Part shown: one piece after another, positions 48,437-56,769 of the stretch
How the letters are laid out: every line of letters begins with the position of its first letter
Numbering within the stretch: the stretch's first letter is position 1
NCBI RefSeq assembly: GCF_000019725.1
Contig: NC_010505.1
Location: 5,440,001 to 5,504,000, forward strand
Source of the DNA: Methylobacterium radiotolerans JCM 2831
GTDB taxonomy: Bacteria > Pseudomonadota > Alphaproteobacteria > Rhizobiales > Beijerinckiaceae
Direction of reading: 5' to 3'
DNA length: 64,000 nucleotides
Notes under the pieces: generated by a model
Database searches by the model: none
The model's input: only the letters and a program-made list of their open reading frames with translations
Told to the model about the DNA's origin: nothing
Program-made: the position numbers and the translations under genes

Positions 48437-48451
48437 TACTCAAGTTGAGCA
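48437..48451. promoter_or_regulatory. Palindromic operator candidate of the NrtR-like operon
   Basis: TACTCAAGTTGAGCA: the core CTCAA-G-TTGAG (48439-48449) is a perfect palindrome 14 bases upstream of the regulator ATG. Position fits autoregulation. It is the only strong palindrome in the 251-base divergent gap. Confidence 0.5.
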
Positions 48452-48676
48452 TAACTAAGGCGCGGATTGCGCATATGTCAAGCCGGGAGCGGATCCGTCA
48501 GGACGCGTCGCGCGGCGCACAGCTCCGCACCGGCGCCGGACAGATCCGCCCGGGCGCGGCCGGCGGGTACGGCCCGAGCCGGGAAAAGGGCGAAGCTTCT
48601 CGTGGCGGCGCGGCGGCGGGCGCGGGAGCTTCAGCGACGGGCCGGCCCCGATCCGCCGGCGCAGGAGGTTTCCCCG

Positions 48677-50866
48677 ATGCCGTTCTTCGCTCCACGATCC
48701 GCGCTCGAGCCCCCCCGCAACGCCGCGCTGTCACCCCTCTTCCTCGCGCTGCTGGCGCTCCTCGTCATGCTCGCCTCGGCCCACGCGGCGCCGGGGCCGG
48801 CACGGGGCGGCCTCACGCTGCGCGGGCCGTCCGGCACCGCGCCGGTCGAGGCCGTCCAGCTCGCGACCGACATCAGCGTCGACGTCAGCGGCCCGACCGC
48901 CCGGGCCACCGTCACCCAGGCCTTCCGCAACGTCACGGCGGAGTGGGTCGAGGGCACCTACCTGTACCCCCTGCCGGAGGACGCGGCCGTCGACAGGATG
49001 AAGCTCGTCGTCGGCTCCCGCGTGATCATCGCCGACATCCGCGAGCGGGCGGCGGCCAAGCGCGCCTACGAGGCCGCGAAGGCGGCCGGGCAAGCGGCGG
49101 CGCTCACCGCGCAGGAGCGGCCCAACGTGTTCACCAACGCGGTCGCCAATATCGGCCCCGGCGAGACGGTGCTGGTCCAGATCACCTATCAGCAGACGAT
49201 CCCCGTCTCCGGCGAGACGCGGACGCTGCGCCTGCCCCTGGTCGTCGCGCCCCGCTACAATCCCGCCCCCACCTCGGTGGACGCGGTCTCCCTCGACGGC
49301 CCGGCCGCGGCGGCCCGCGACCCGGTTCCGGATCGCGCCCGGATCAGCCCGCCGGTGCTCGACCCGGCCCTGTCCGCGCCGACCAACCCGGTCGCCGTCA
49401 CCGTGCGGCTCCGGGCGGGCTTCGCCGTCGGCGCCGTTCAGAGCGCGACCCACGCGATCCGCGTGATCGAGACCGGCCCGGAGGCGCGGACCGTCACGCT
49501 CGCCGAGGGCGTCGTGCCGGCCGACCGCGATCTCGAGCTGACCTGGGCGCCGGTCCCGAGCCGGATGCCCGGACTCGGCCTGTTCCGCGAGACCGTGGCC
49601 GGCCGGACCTATCTGCTGGCCGCCGTGAGCCCGCCGGCGATCGAGGCCGACGCGGCCGCCCGGCCGGCGCGCGACGTCACCTTCGTCATCGACAATTCCG
49701 GCTCGATGTCGGGCGCCTCGATGCGGCAGGCCAAGGCCGGGCTGCTGGCCGGCCTCGGCCGCCTGAGCCCGCGGGACCGCTTCAACGTCATCCGCTTCGA
49801 CGACACCTGGGACGCGCTGCATCCCGAGCCGGTCCCGGCGACGCGGGCGGCCCTGGCCGAGGCTGAAGCCTTCGTCGCCGCCCTGGAGGCGCGCGGCGGC
49901 ACCGAGATGCTGGCGCCGCTCAAGGCGGCGCTCGCCGACCCGCACCCGGAGGACGGGCGCGTCCGCCAGGTCGTGTTCCTCACCGACGGCGCCGTCGGCG
50001 ACGAGGAGCGGATCTTCGCGGCGATCCACGCGGATCTCGGGCGCACGCGGCTGTTCATGGTCGGCATCGGCTCGGCGCCGAACGGCCACCTGATGCGCCA
50101 CGCCGCCGAGATCGGCCGCGGCAGCTTCACCGAGATCCGCGACCTCGCGCAGGTCGGCGAGCGGACCCGGGCACTGTACGAGAAGCTGGAATCGCCCGCC
50201 GTCACCGACCTGACCGCGACCTTCTCGGTCCCGGGCGTCGCGGTCACGCCGGGCGCGCTGCCCGACCTGTACCGCGGCGAGCCGCTGGTCTTCGCCGCGC
50301 AGCTGCCGGGATCGGCCGAGGAAGCGGCCCGCGGGACCGTGACCGTCTCGGGCCGGGTGGGCGGCCGGACCTGGACCCGGACGCTGCCGCTCTCCGGAGC
50401 GGGTGAGGGCGCCGGCATCTCCAAGGTCTGGGCGCGTTCCCGGATCGGCGAGACCGAGACGGCGCGCATCACCGGGCGGCTCGGCGCGGACGCGGCCGAC
50501 GCCACCATCCTGGCGCTGGCCCTGGAGCACGGCCTGACGACGCGGCTGACCAGCCTCGTGGCCATCGACGCGACCCCGCGCCGCGCGCCGGGCACGGCCC
50601 TCGTCGCCGCCGACCTGCCGCTGAACCTGCCGGCGGGCTGGGACTTCGCCAAGGTGTTCGGCACGGACCGGCCCGGCGCCGCGCCCGCCGACGACGGGGC
50701 GGCCCGGATCGTGCCGATCCGCGCCGACGGCGGGGCGGTCGACCTGCCGCAGACCGGGGCCGGGATCGTGGCGAAGCTCGGCCTGGGCCTGCTCCTCGCC
50801 CTGTTGGGCCTCCTGCTGCGCACCGGCCCGACGATCGGCGGCCGGCGGACCGGGAACGCGCGATGA
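48677..50866 (+). CDS. VIT/VWA protein with LPQTG sorting signal (sortase substrate)
   Basis: 729 residues. A signal peptide (LALLALLVMLASAHA) is followed by a VIT domain (about 45-175) and a VWA domain with MIDAS D339-x-S341-x-S343 (IDNSGSMSG). The C-terminus has LPQTG (690-694), a hydrophobic helix (VAKLGLGLLLALLGLLL) and a basic tail, a complete cell-wall-sorting signal. This is the marine-proteobacterial-type sortase target. GCAGGAGG precedes the ATG at 48677. It overlaps the sortase gene by ATGA. Confidence 0.92.
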   Translation: MPFFAPRSALEPPRNAALSPLFLALLALLVMLASAHAAPGPARGGLTLRGPSGTAPVEAVQLATDISVDVSGPTARATVTQAFRNVTAEWVEGTYLYPLPEDAAVDRMKLVVGSRVIIADIRERAAAKRAYEAAKAAGQAAALTAQERPNVFTNAVANIGPGETVLVQITYQQTIPVSGETRTLRLPLVVAPRYNPAPTSVDAVSLDGPAAAARDPVPDRARISPPVLDPALSAPTNPVAVTVRLRAGFAVGAVQSATHAIRVIETGPEARTVTLAEGVVPADRDLELTWAPVPSRMPGLGLFRETVAGRTYLLAAVSPPAIEADAAARPARDVTFVIDNSGSMSGASMRQAKAGLLAGLGRLSPRDRFNVIRFDDTWDALHPEPVPATRAALAEAEAFVAALEARGGTEMLAPLKAALADPHPEDGRVRQVVFLTDGAVGDEERIFAAIHADLGRTRLFMVGIGSAPNGHLMRHAAEIGRGSFTEIRDLAQVGERTRALYEKLESPAVTDLTATFSVPGVAVTPGALPDLYRGEPLVFAAQLPGSAEEAARGTVTVSGRVGGRTWTRTLPLSGAGEGAGISKVWARSRIGETETARITGRLGADAADATILALALEHGLTTRLTSLVAIDATPRRAPGTALVAADLPLNLPAGWDFAKVFGTDRPGAAPADDGAARIVPIRADGGAVDLPQTGAGIVAKLGLGLLLALLGLLLRTGPTIGGRRTGNAR

Positions 50867-51453
50867 GCCGCCGTCCGGGGACCGGACTGGGGAGGGCCCT
50901 CGCGGCCCTCCTCACCCTCGCGGGAATCGGGCTGGCGGCGCAGGCCGCCTGGATCCCCGCCAGGGCCGCCCTGGCGCAGGTCCTGCTGGAGCGCGCCTTC
51001 GCCCGCAGCCTGGCCGAGGGTCGGCCCGCCCGGCCCTGGCCCTGGGCGGACACCGAGCCGGTCGCCCGGCTCACCGTCGCGGGCCGCGGCTTCGTGGTGC
51101 TGAGGGGCGGGAGCGGGCAGGCCCTGGCCTTCGGCCCCGGCCATCTGGACGGCACCCCGGAGGCCGGCGCGCCCGGCACCGCGGTCATCGCCGCCCACCG
51201 CGACACGCAGTTCGCGGTGCTGGGGCAGCTCAGGCCCGGCGATCCGGTCACGGTGACGGGCCGCGACGGCCGGACCCTGCGCTTCCGAGTCACCGGCACG
51301 CGGGTGGCGCGCTGGGACGCCTCGGGCATCGACCCGCAGGCCCCCGGCCGGCACCTCGACCTCGTCACCTGCTGGCCCCTGGAGGCGCTGCGGGCCGGCC
51401 CGCTGCGGCTGATCGTCGAGAGCGAGCTGGCCTCGGAGGCGGGGCGCTCCTGA
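50863..51453 (+). CDS. Class GN sortase
   Basis: 196 residues. An N-terminal membrane anchor (ALAALLTLAGIGLAAQAAW) precedes the sortase domain. The catalytic triad is His112 (IAAHRDTQF), Cys170 (LVTCWPL) and Arg182 (PLRLIVES). It should cleave LPQTG of the VIT/VWA protein encoded immediately upstream. Gram-negative sortases act in the periplasm; the acceptor nucleophile is not established. Confidence 0.92.
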   Translation: MSRRPGTGLGRALAALLTLAGIGLAAQAAWIPARAALAQVLLERAFARSLAEGRPARPWPWADTEPVARLTVAGRGFVVLRGGSGQALAFGPGHLDGTPEAGAPGTAVIAAHRDTQFAVLGQLRPGDPVTVTGRDGRTLRFRVTGTRVARWDASGIDPQAPGRHLDLVTCWPLEALRAGPLRLIVESELASEAGRS

Positions 51454-51495
51454 CTCGTGGGCGTGGACGGCCAGCCCGGCCGCGCTTGCGCAAAT

Positions 51496-51536
51496 GTGCG
51501 GTTTCGTGCGGATCTGTGCGGGCCAAGCCCGTGCGA
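51496..51536 (+). repeat. GTGCGG repeats at 10-base spacing upstream of the XRE regulator
   Basis: GTGCGG occurs at 51496, 51506 and 51516, exactly one helical turn apart, and GTGCGA at 51531. They lie just upstream of the proposed GTG start at 51546. Confidence 0.55.
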
Positions 51537-51545
51537 GCCGTGCCT

Positions 51546-52298
51546 GTGAGCGAGATCGAACTGTCCGAGGCGCAGAGCCGCGCCATTGCCCAGACCGTGC
51601 GCGAGGCGCTGGCTCGCCGGCGCATCTCCCGGCAGACGCTGGCCGAGGAGGCCCGGATCAGCATCTCGACCCTGGAGAAGGCGCTCGCCGGCCGCCGGCC
51701 CTTCACCCTGGCGACGACGATCCGGCTGGAGGAGGCCCTGGGCCAGTCCCTCCGCCAGGAGACGGGGCGCCCGACCCCGGAGGCGGCCCGCCACGCGCCC
51801 GACGAGCTCGGTTCCTACTCGCGGGAGAGCGTGGCCTGGATCGAGGGGCGCTACCTCACCCTGCGGCCCTCGTTCGGGACGGCGGGCGCGATCTTCGCCT
51901 ACCGCACCGAGATCGCCTGGGACGCGGACGCCGCCCGCCTCGTGTTCCGCGAGGCCGAGCGGCTCGACGCGCCCTTCGCGCAATCCGGCAGCGTCGCCGT
52001 GCCGAGCCAGTCGGGCATGATCTACCTGGTGACCAACTGGCACGGGCAGCACCGCCTCGCGGTGCTGTGCCGCCCGAACATCCAGGGCGAGATGTACGGG
52101 GTCCTGACCACCCTCCACGCGGGGCGCGGCACGCAGCTGACCCCGGCCGCTTCACCCCTGGCGCTGCTGCCCGAGCAGGCTGGCGCGCACGGGTACGGCC
52201 GGATCGGGCCGGACGAGCCGGGCTACGCGCCGTACCGGGCCCATCTCGCCCGGGTGCACGACGACGGCTACGCGACCTTCTTCACGGGCGTCGCCTGA
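51546..52298 (+). CDS. XRE-type HTH regulator with C-terminal sensory domain
   Basis: 250 residues from the GTG at 51546. The HTH (about 10-65: VREALARRRISRQTLAEEARISISTLEKALAG) is of the XRE type. The C-terminal about 160 residues (SYSRESVAWIEGRYLTLRPSFG onward) look like a beta-rich ligand domain; I do not recognise a named family. The start is uncertain: a TTG at 51486 adds 20 residues but runs through the GTGCGG repeats. It is the last host gene before the integrated element. Confidence 0.7.
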   Translation: MSEIELSEAQSRAIAQTVREALARRRISRQTLAEEARISISTLEKALAGRRPFTLATTIRLEEALGQSLRQETGRPTPEAARHAPDELGSYSRESVAWIEGRYLTLRPSFGTAGAIFAYRTEIAWDADAARLVFREAERLDAPFAQSGSVAVPSQSGMIYLVTNWHGQHRLAVLCRPNIQGEMYGVLTTLHAGRGTQLTPAASPLALLPEQAGAHGYGRIGPDEPGYAPYRAHLARVHDDGYATFFTGVA

Positions 52299-52342
52299 CA
52301 GGGTCTGACGGGTGAGCCCGAAGGCGCGGAGCGCGGCGGGCT

Positions 52343-52388
52343 TGGAGCGGGTACCGGGAATCGAACCCGGGTATTCAGCTTGGAAGGC
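52343..52388 (-). repeat. attachment-site copy: 3' half of tRNA-Gly (UCC)
   Basis: On the minus strand this reads CTTCCAAGCTGA, then a perfect T-arm CCGGG-TTCGATT-CCCGG, then TACCCGC-T-CCA: anticodon loop to 3' end of tRNA-Gly(UCC). The 5' half (acceptor, D-arm, 5' anticodon stem) does not follow. The truncated copy with its CCA end facing the host gene is the far-side attachment site left by integration into a tRNA gene. Confidence 0.85.
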
Positions 52389-52423
52389 ATCGATAGCCCG
52401 TTGATCTAGCTGAACTTCGTTCC

Positions 52424-52440
52424 TCGTCGCACAGCGACGA
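52424..52440. repeat. Hairpin at the left end of the element
   Basis: TCGTCGC / GCGACGA with loop ACA, 13 bases before the first element gene. It could be a transcription barrier from the host side or part of the recombination site. Confidence 0.45.
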
Positions 52441-52452
52441 AAGGGACGTATC

Positions 52453-52668
52453 GTGGCTCGTGCAAATGAAAACGCCGTCGCGGGGGTGAAGGCCCGCAAC
52501 GGCGCGAAGAAGACCGGCTCCAACCAAAGAACCGGACAACGGGATACGGCGGTTCGCCCGGTTCTGGCAAGCGCCCTGACCGCGGTGCTGGACAGCCAGG
52601 GCATGGTCGTCGGCGTGCTCGCCGGCCGCGCCGCGGCCCGGGCTTTCCTGCGGGAGGCGCGGCTATGA
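52453..52668 (+). CDS. Small basic element protein of unknown function
   Basis: 71 residues from a GTG start with AAAGGGACG upstream. The N-terminal half is very basic and polar (NGAKKTGSNQRTGQRD); the C-terminal half is a helix-forming AVLDSQGMVVGVLAGRAAARAF. It overlaps the next gene by four bases (ATGA), so it belongs to the replication operon. No family recognised. Confidence 0.6.
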   Translation: MARANENAVAGVKARNGAKKTGSNQRTGQRDTAVRPVLASALTAVLDSQGMVVGVLAGRAAARAFLREARL

Positions 52669-53087
52669 TGCTCGCCTTGTCCCGCCAACAGCGACGCGCG
52701 TTCGAGCGGAACGTGGCCGAGAACGAGCCGATTATTCAGGCCGACGCTCGGTTCTTCGATCGCTTCCCGCATCGGGAGTACCGCATCCGGCGCATGAGCC
52801 GGCCGGAAGTGGCACAGCTCGAAGCGGCCCGTGGCGAGCCGCTCCCGCCGATGCGGGCGGGCGCCGCACGGTTCACCCTGGTCAAGCAGTTGGCACCGGG
52901 AGTGCGCCTGCGGATCTTCGTGCCTGGTCCGGGTGACGAGGACGGATCGGACGTGTCCGACGCGCTCGGCGCCTCCCTGTGGTCCCGGTACGCCGAACAG
53001 CATCCGGCGATGGTCGATCGTGAGGCGGCGCTCCGCAAGGCGCTGGTCGAGGCCGGTAGGCCGCCGCGGAACGGGGTGACGCCATGA
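52665..53087 (+). CDS. Element protein of unknown function in the replication operon
   Basis: 140 residues, starts MMLALSRQQRRAFERN, with overlaps of four bases on both sides. Rich in Arg, Glu and Pro; no membrane segment or signal peptide. The tight coupling to the Prim-Pol gene suggests a replication accessory role. No family recognised. Confidence 0.65.
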   Translation: MMLALSRQQRRAFERNVAENEPIIQADARFFDRFPHREYRIRRMSRPEVAQLEAARGEPLPPMRAGAARFTLVKQLAPGVRLRIFVPGPGDEDGSDVSDALGASLWSRYAEQHPAMVDREAALRKALVEAGRPPRNGVTP

Positions 53088-53953
53088 GCGATCGCCTCGA
53101 CACCGCCCTCTACCTCGCGCGCCACGGCGCTAAGGTCTTCCCGCTGCACGGGGTGCTGGAGGATTCGTCCGGCCGCCTCGTCTGCACGTGCGGGAAGGCC
53201 GACTGCCGGGACATCGGCAAACACCCGATGGCGAGGCTTGCCCCACGCGGGCTGATCAATGCCACGACGCACGAACACATCGTGCGGGCGTGGTTCACCA
53301 GTGCGCCCCAAGCCAACATCGGCATGGCGACGGGCACGACGGTGGTCTTGGACGTCGACCCCCGCCATGGCGGCGACGCCAGCCTCGAAGCGCTCGAGGC
53401 CGAGCACGGACCGTTGCCGGAGACGACGCGGGCACTGACCGGCGGCGGCGGCCAGCACATCCTGTTCCGAGCGCCTGCGGACGTGGAGATCCGGAACAGC
53501 GCCGGCGATCAGGGCGGACTCGCCCCCGGCCTCGATATCCGCGGAGCCGGCGGGTACATCGTCGCCCCGTCCAGCCGGCATGCGTCCGGGCGGTACTACG
53601 CATGGTCGGTGGACCATCACCCCGACGACGTGCCGCCGGCCGAGATGCCGGATTGGCTCGTCCAGGCCCTCTCCCGGACCGGAGAGGGCGCCGCGGCCCG
53701 GGATCCGTCCGAATGGCGCAACCTCGTGGCCGAGGGGGTCGTCGACGGCGGCCGCAACGTCGCGGTGTCGAAGCTCACCGGGCATCTGCTGCGCCGCTAC
53801 GTCGATCCGGAGGTCGCCCACGAGCTCGTCCAGGCCTGGAACGAGACGCGGTGCCGGCCGCCTCTGACGCCGGAGGAGGTCACGAAGACCGTCGGCTCGA
53901 TCGCCCGAAAGGAACTCCGTCGCAGGGAGGCGCAGCATGGCAGCCGGCGCTGA
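53084..53953 (+). CDS. Bifunctional primase-polymerase (Prim-Pol, AEP type)
   Basis: 289 residues. The archaeo-eukaryotic primase fold of phage and plasmid elements: GAKVFPLHGV near the start, Cys34/Cys36/Cys41 in a small metal-like cluster, the catalytic Asp90-x-Asp92 (VLDVDPRHGG), GGGGQHILF, and GLDIRGAGGYIVAPSS. The C-terminal region is a helical primase-C-like segment. Between them a REP-like palindrome (53667-53688) encodes LSRTGEG in frame. It overlaps the upstream gene (ATGA) and the helicase gene by 17 bases. Confidence 0.88.
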   Translation: MSDRLDTALYLARHGAKVFPLHGVLEDSSGRLVCTCGKADCRDIGKHPMARLAPRGLINATTHEHIVRAWFTSAPQANIGMATGTTVVLDVDPRHGGDASLEALEAEHGPLPETTRALTGGGGQHILFRAPADVEIRNSAGDQGGLAPGLDIRGAGGYIVAPSSRHASGRYYAWSVDHHPDDVPPAEMPDWLVQALSRTGEGAAARDPSEWRNLVAEGVVDGGRNVAVSKLTGHLLRRYVDPEVAHELVQAWNETRCRPPLTPEEVTKTVGSIARKELRRREAQHGSRR

Positions 53954-55355
53954 GGACATCCATCGCCTGTTCGAGTTCGAGCAGCGCAACCGCTCGCGCG
54001 AGAAGCCGAAGAGCAACGGCGACCTGCTCACGGAGGACTGGGCTGCCCGCACCTTCGCCGAGCGCCGGGTCGGGGACCTGCTATTCTGCCACGATACCGG
54101 GAAGTGGCACACGTGGACCGGTGCGGCTTGGCGACCGAACAGGTGCGGCCTCGCCTTCCAGTGGGCCCGCGAGCTCGCCCGCGAGATGTGCGAGAACGAG
54201 GAGCCCAAGACCCGGTTCATCGCCTCGAAGACCGCCTTTGCGGCCGGTGTGGAGCGTTTCTCCCGTTCGGACCCGGTCTTCGCGGTCACCATCGAGGGCT
54301 GGGACGCGGACCCGTGGCTGCTCGGCACGCCCGGAGGAACGGTCGACCTGCGGACCGGCAAACTGCGGGAGGCCGATCGGGCCGACCGCATCACGAAACT
54401 GACCGCGGTCGCGCCAGCCGAAACGCCGGAGTGCCCGACGTGGCTGAAGTTCTTGGATGACGTCACCCAGGGCGATGCCGGCTACATCCGGTTCCTGCAG
54501 CAGTGGGCTGGGTACTGCCTGACGGGCGATACCAGCGAGCAGGCCCTGTGCTTCGCCTACGGCGGCGGAGGCAACGGCAAGGGCGTCTTGATCCACGTCC
54601 TGGCGGGGATCCTAGCCGACTACGCGGTGAACGCCGCGATGGAGACGTTCACCGCCGCCAAGCACGACCGGCATCCGACGGAGATCGCGGCGCTACGCGG
54701 CGCACGCCTCGTGACGGCTTCGGAAACGGAGCAGGGCCGGCAGTGGGCCGAGGCCAGGATCAAGCAGCTGACCGGCGGCGACACGATGCGCGCCCGGTAC
54801 ATGCGACAGGACGAGTTCGAGTTCACGCCCGTCCTGAAGCTGCTCATCATCGGCAACAACAAGCCTGGCTTGTCGAGCGTGGACGACGCCGCTCGGCGAC
54901 GGTTCAACCTGTTGCCGTTCCTGTTCAAGCCGGCCGTGCCGGACCCGCAGCTCGAGGAGAAGCTGCGGAAGGAATGGCCTCAGATCCTGCGGTGGATGAT
55001 CGAGGGCTGCTTGGACTGGCAGGCCCACCGTCTCGTCCGGCCCGAAGTCGTGAAGGATGCGACAGACGAGTATTTTGAGCAGCAGGATACCTTTGGGCAG
55101 TGGTTGGACGCGCGCTGCATCGTCGACAAAGGCAATCCTTACCGTAAGGCTACAACTCAGGAGCTGTTCGCGTCCTGGGCCGACTTCGCGCGGGGTAGCA
55201 ACGAGTTGGTTGGCACTATGCATAGCTTCGGAGATCGTCTCGATAAGCTCGGCTTCAAGAAGAACAAGAACGTCCCGACCGGGGTGAATGGCCGCGCTCG
55301 CGGGTACGAGGGGATCGAGGTCCGGCCACTCCCCACTAGGGAATTCGAGTCATGA
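53937..55355 (+). CDS. P4/D5-type SF3 replicative helicase
   Basis: 472 residues. A D5_N-type domain (about 100-190) precedes the SF3 helicase core: Walker A GGGGNGKG (209-216, Lys215), the ASETEQGRQWAE Walker B region and LLIIGNNKPGL (motif C, sensor Asn). Together with the Prim-Pol it forms a self-contained initiation module like those of phage and satellites. The C-terminus carries a small DNA-binding-like domain. Its stop overlaps the next start as ATGA. Confidence 0.9.
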   Translation: MAAGAEDIHRLFEFEQRNRSREKPKSNGDLLTEDWAARTFAERRVGDLLFCHDTGKWHTWTGAAWRPNRCGLAFQWARELAREMCENEEPKTRFIASKTAFAAGVERFSRSDPVFAVTIEGWDADPWLLGTPGGTVDLRTGKLREADRADRITKLTAVAPAETPECPTWLKFLDDVTQGDAGYIRFLQQWAGYCLTGDTSEQALCFAYGGGGNGKGVLIHVLAGILADYAVNAAMETFTAAKHDRHPTEIAALRGARLVTASETEQGRQWAEARIKQLTGGDTMRARYMRQDEFEFTPVLKLLIIGNNKPGLSSVDDAARRRFNLLPFLFKPAVPDPQLEEKLRKEWPQILRWMIEGCLDWQAHRLVRPEVVKDATDEYFEQQDTFGQWLDARCIVDKGNPYRKATTQELFASWADFARGSNELVGTMHSFGDRLDKLGFKKNKNVPTGVNGRARGYEGIEVRPLPTREFES

Positions 55356-55750
55356 GGCGCTTTGAGGCGCTTTCTCCGTACTGCACGCACAGGCGCACGC
55401 GCGTATGGGAGGTAACGGGACAATCCGCCTCAAAGCGCCTCACCGCCTCAGATCAGGGCGGTGGTGGTCCACGCTGCCTGATCCCGTTCGACCGCCGGGA
55501 GGGGCTCACGACCGCGGAGGCTGCCGTTCGGGCCAGCCGAACCGAGCGGACGATCCGGATGTGGTGCCGCGACCATGACATCGGCCGGCACGTGGCCGGT
55601 GGCCCATGGCTCGTGTCGCGCGTCGCGTTGGCGATGTTCCTGAACGACGATGCGGCAGCGCTACGCGACTATCTGGCTGGCGATCGATCGGGGCCGCTCG
55701 TCGCCGCCTACTTCCAGGCCGAGGGCTTGGCTGACCTCGTCAGGGTATGA
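55352..55750 (+). CDS. Small HTH (MerR/excisionase-like) protein
   Basis: 132 residues from the ATG overlapping the helicase stop. The second half has LTTAEAAVRASRTERTIRMWCRDHDIGRHVAG, an HTH_17/excisionase-like helix-turn-helix. The first about 45 codons run through a large inverted repeat and are of unusual composition, so the real start may be further in, though no good alternative start codon is visible. Confidence 0.6.
   Translation: MRRFEALSPYCTHRRTRVWEVTGQSASKRLTASDQGGGGPRCLIPFDRREGLTTAEAAVRASRTERTIRMWCRDHDIGRHVAGGPWLVSRVALAMFLNDDAAALRDYLAGDRSGPLVAAYFQAEGLADLVRV
55353..55442. repeat. 15-bp inverted repeat plus direct repeats after the helicase gene
   Basis: TGAGGCGCTTTGAGG (55353-55367) and its exact reverse complement (55428-55442) are 60 bases apart. 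The left arm itself contains the direct repeat GAGGCGCTTT twice; the right arm is followed by a further CCGCCTCA. Position right behind a Prim-Pol/SF3 module fits a replication origin or its control site. Confidence 0.6.
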
Positions 55751-55841
55751 CCGATGCACGTCGCGGAAATGGCGACGTATCCCGGCGCGCCTCACCTCGG
55801 GCACCATCGGCACACTTCAGCCGAAGCCCGAGGTCAGCGCC

Positions 55842-56048
55842 ATGAAGATCGCCGAACGCTCCATGCTCTTTCCGGAGAGCGTCCGGTTTCGGGTCGAGGA
55901 AGGCCTCTCGGACGCCATCGTTCAGGCCGCCCGCCAGCACCGCATCACCACCAGCGAGTTCGTGCGCCAGGCCGTGCGGGCAAGACTCGCTGCGGAGGGC
56001 GTGTTCCTGCCGCCGATCGACGCTCCGACCCAGCGCGAGGCCGCCTGA
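55842..56048 (+). CDS. Ribbon-helix-helix (CopG-like) small protein
   Basis: 68 residues: MKIAERSMLFPESVRFRVEE, then a helical AIVQAARQHRITTSEFVRQAVRARLA typical of ribbon-helix-helix repressors. GAGG precedes the ATG. Probably controls copy number or element transcription. Confidence 0.65.
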   Translation: MKIAERSMLFPESVRFRVEEGLSDAIVQAARQHRITTSEFVRQAVRARLAAEGVFLPPIDAPTQREAA

Positions 56049-56169
56049 TCCCAGTTCGCCGGGCGGCCCCTCCGACCGTCTGGCGAGGCACCTGCGGCTC
56101 TCTGGGGTGTCGAGGACCAGGAAGTCGCGGGTGCCGCCCCCTTCAACACATCAGCAGGACGCCTCACCG

Positions 56170-56652
56170 ATGCGCGGGTATGTCGAAGCCGACTTGATCC
56201 AAGCCCGGAAGCCGATCACGGACCAGGCCGGCCGAGATCTGGCCTTCTGCACCCTGGGCCACCTCGAGGCGGAGCAACGCCAAGCCGTCACCGCTGAGCG
56301 GGCCGAGGCGATCCGCGCGATCCGCGCCAACATCGCCACGTTCGACGGCGTGACGCCGGAGGCCGAGGCTACCCAGCCGGATCCCTCTCCCTCGCCGCAG
56401 ACGACGGCGGCCGGCCCAACCCCCGCACCTGTACCGCTGCCGGCACCACCCGCGTCCGCACCCACACAGCCCATCACTGACGCCTTCACGCTCAGCAGGG
56501 CCAGCATGTGCCGCACCTTGGCCCACTCGGGCATCAAGCCGGTGGGCGGACAGCCGGCTTCGGCTGGCGTGACTGGTGGCGTCGCTGCCTCGACGACGAG
56601 CATGCAGAGGACGCTCGCGCGGATGGGTGTGCGGCCCGGTGGGGAGGTCTGA
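56170..56652 (+). CDS. Proline-rich element protein with a duplicated C-terminal motif
   Basis: 160 residues from the ATG at 56170 (a GTG at 56107 is possible). An acidic-basic helical N-terminus is followed by a Pro/Ala/Thr linker (about 70-110) and two related short motifs, MCRTLAHSGIKPVGG and MQRTLARMGVRPGG. The repeated motif may bind the same partner twice. No family recognised. Confidence 0.55.
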   Translation: MRGYVEADLIQARKPITDQAGRDLAFCTLGHLEAEQRQAVTAERAEAIRAIRANIATFDGVTPEAEATQPDPSPSPQTTAAGPTPAPVPLPAPPASAPTQPITDAFTLSRASMCRTLAHSGIKPVGGQPASAGVTGGVAASTTSMQRTLARMGVRPGGEV

Positions 56653-56769
56653 TCCATGCCCCCCTCCCACTTCGTGGCGCCTGAGCAACACCTGAGGGAC
56701 CCTGCCGATCCGGCGGAAAGACGGGCTGTAGAGGCGCGGCCCCTTCCTAGCGCCAGGGTCCGAAAGTCA

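Noticed and set aside
52343..52388. Functional tRNA-Gly gene
   Set aside because: The acceptor 5' strand, D-arm and 5' anticodon stem are absent; only the 3' half is present.
56107..56169. Upstream GTG start for the proline-rich element protein
   Set aside because: The extra 21 residues (basic, Pro-rich) lack a ribosome site; the ATG at 56170 is simpler, though not proven.
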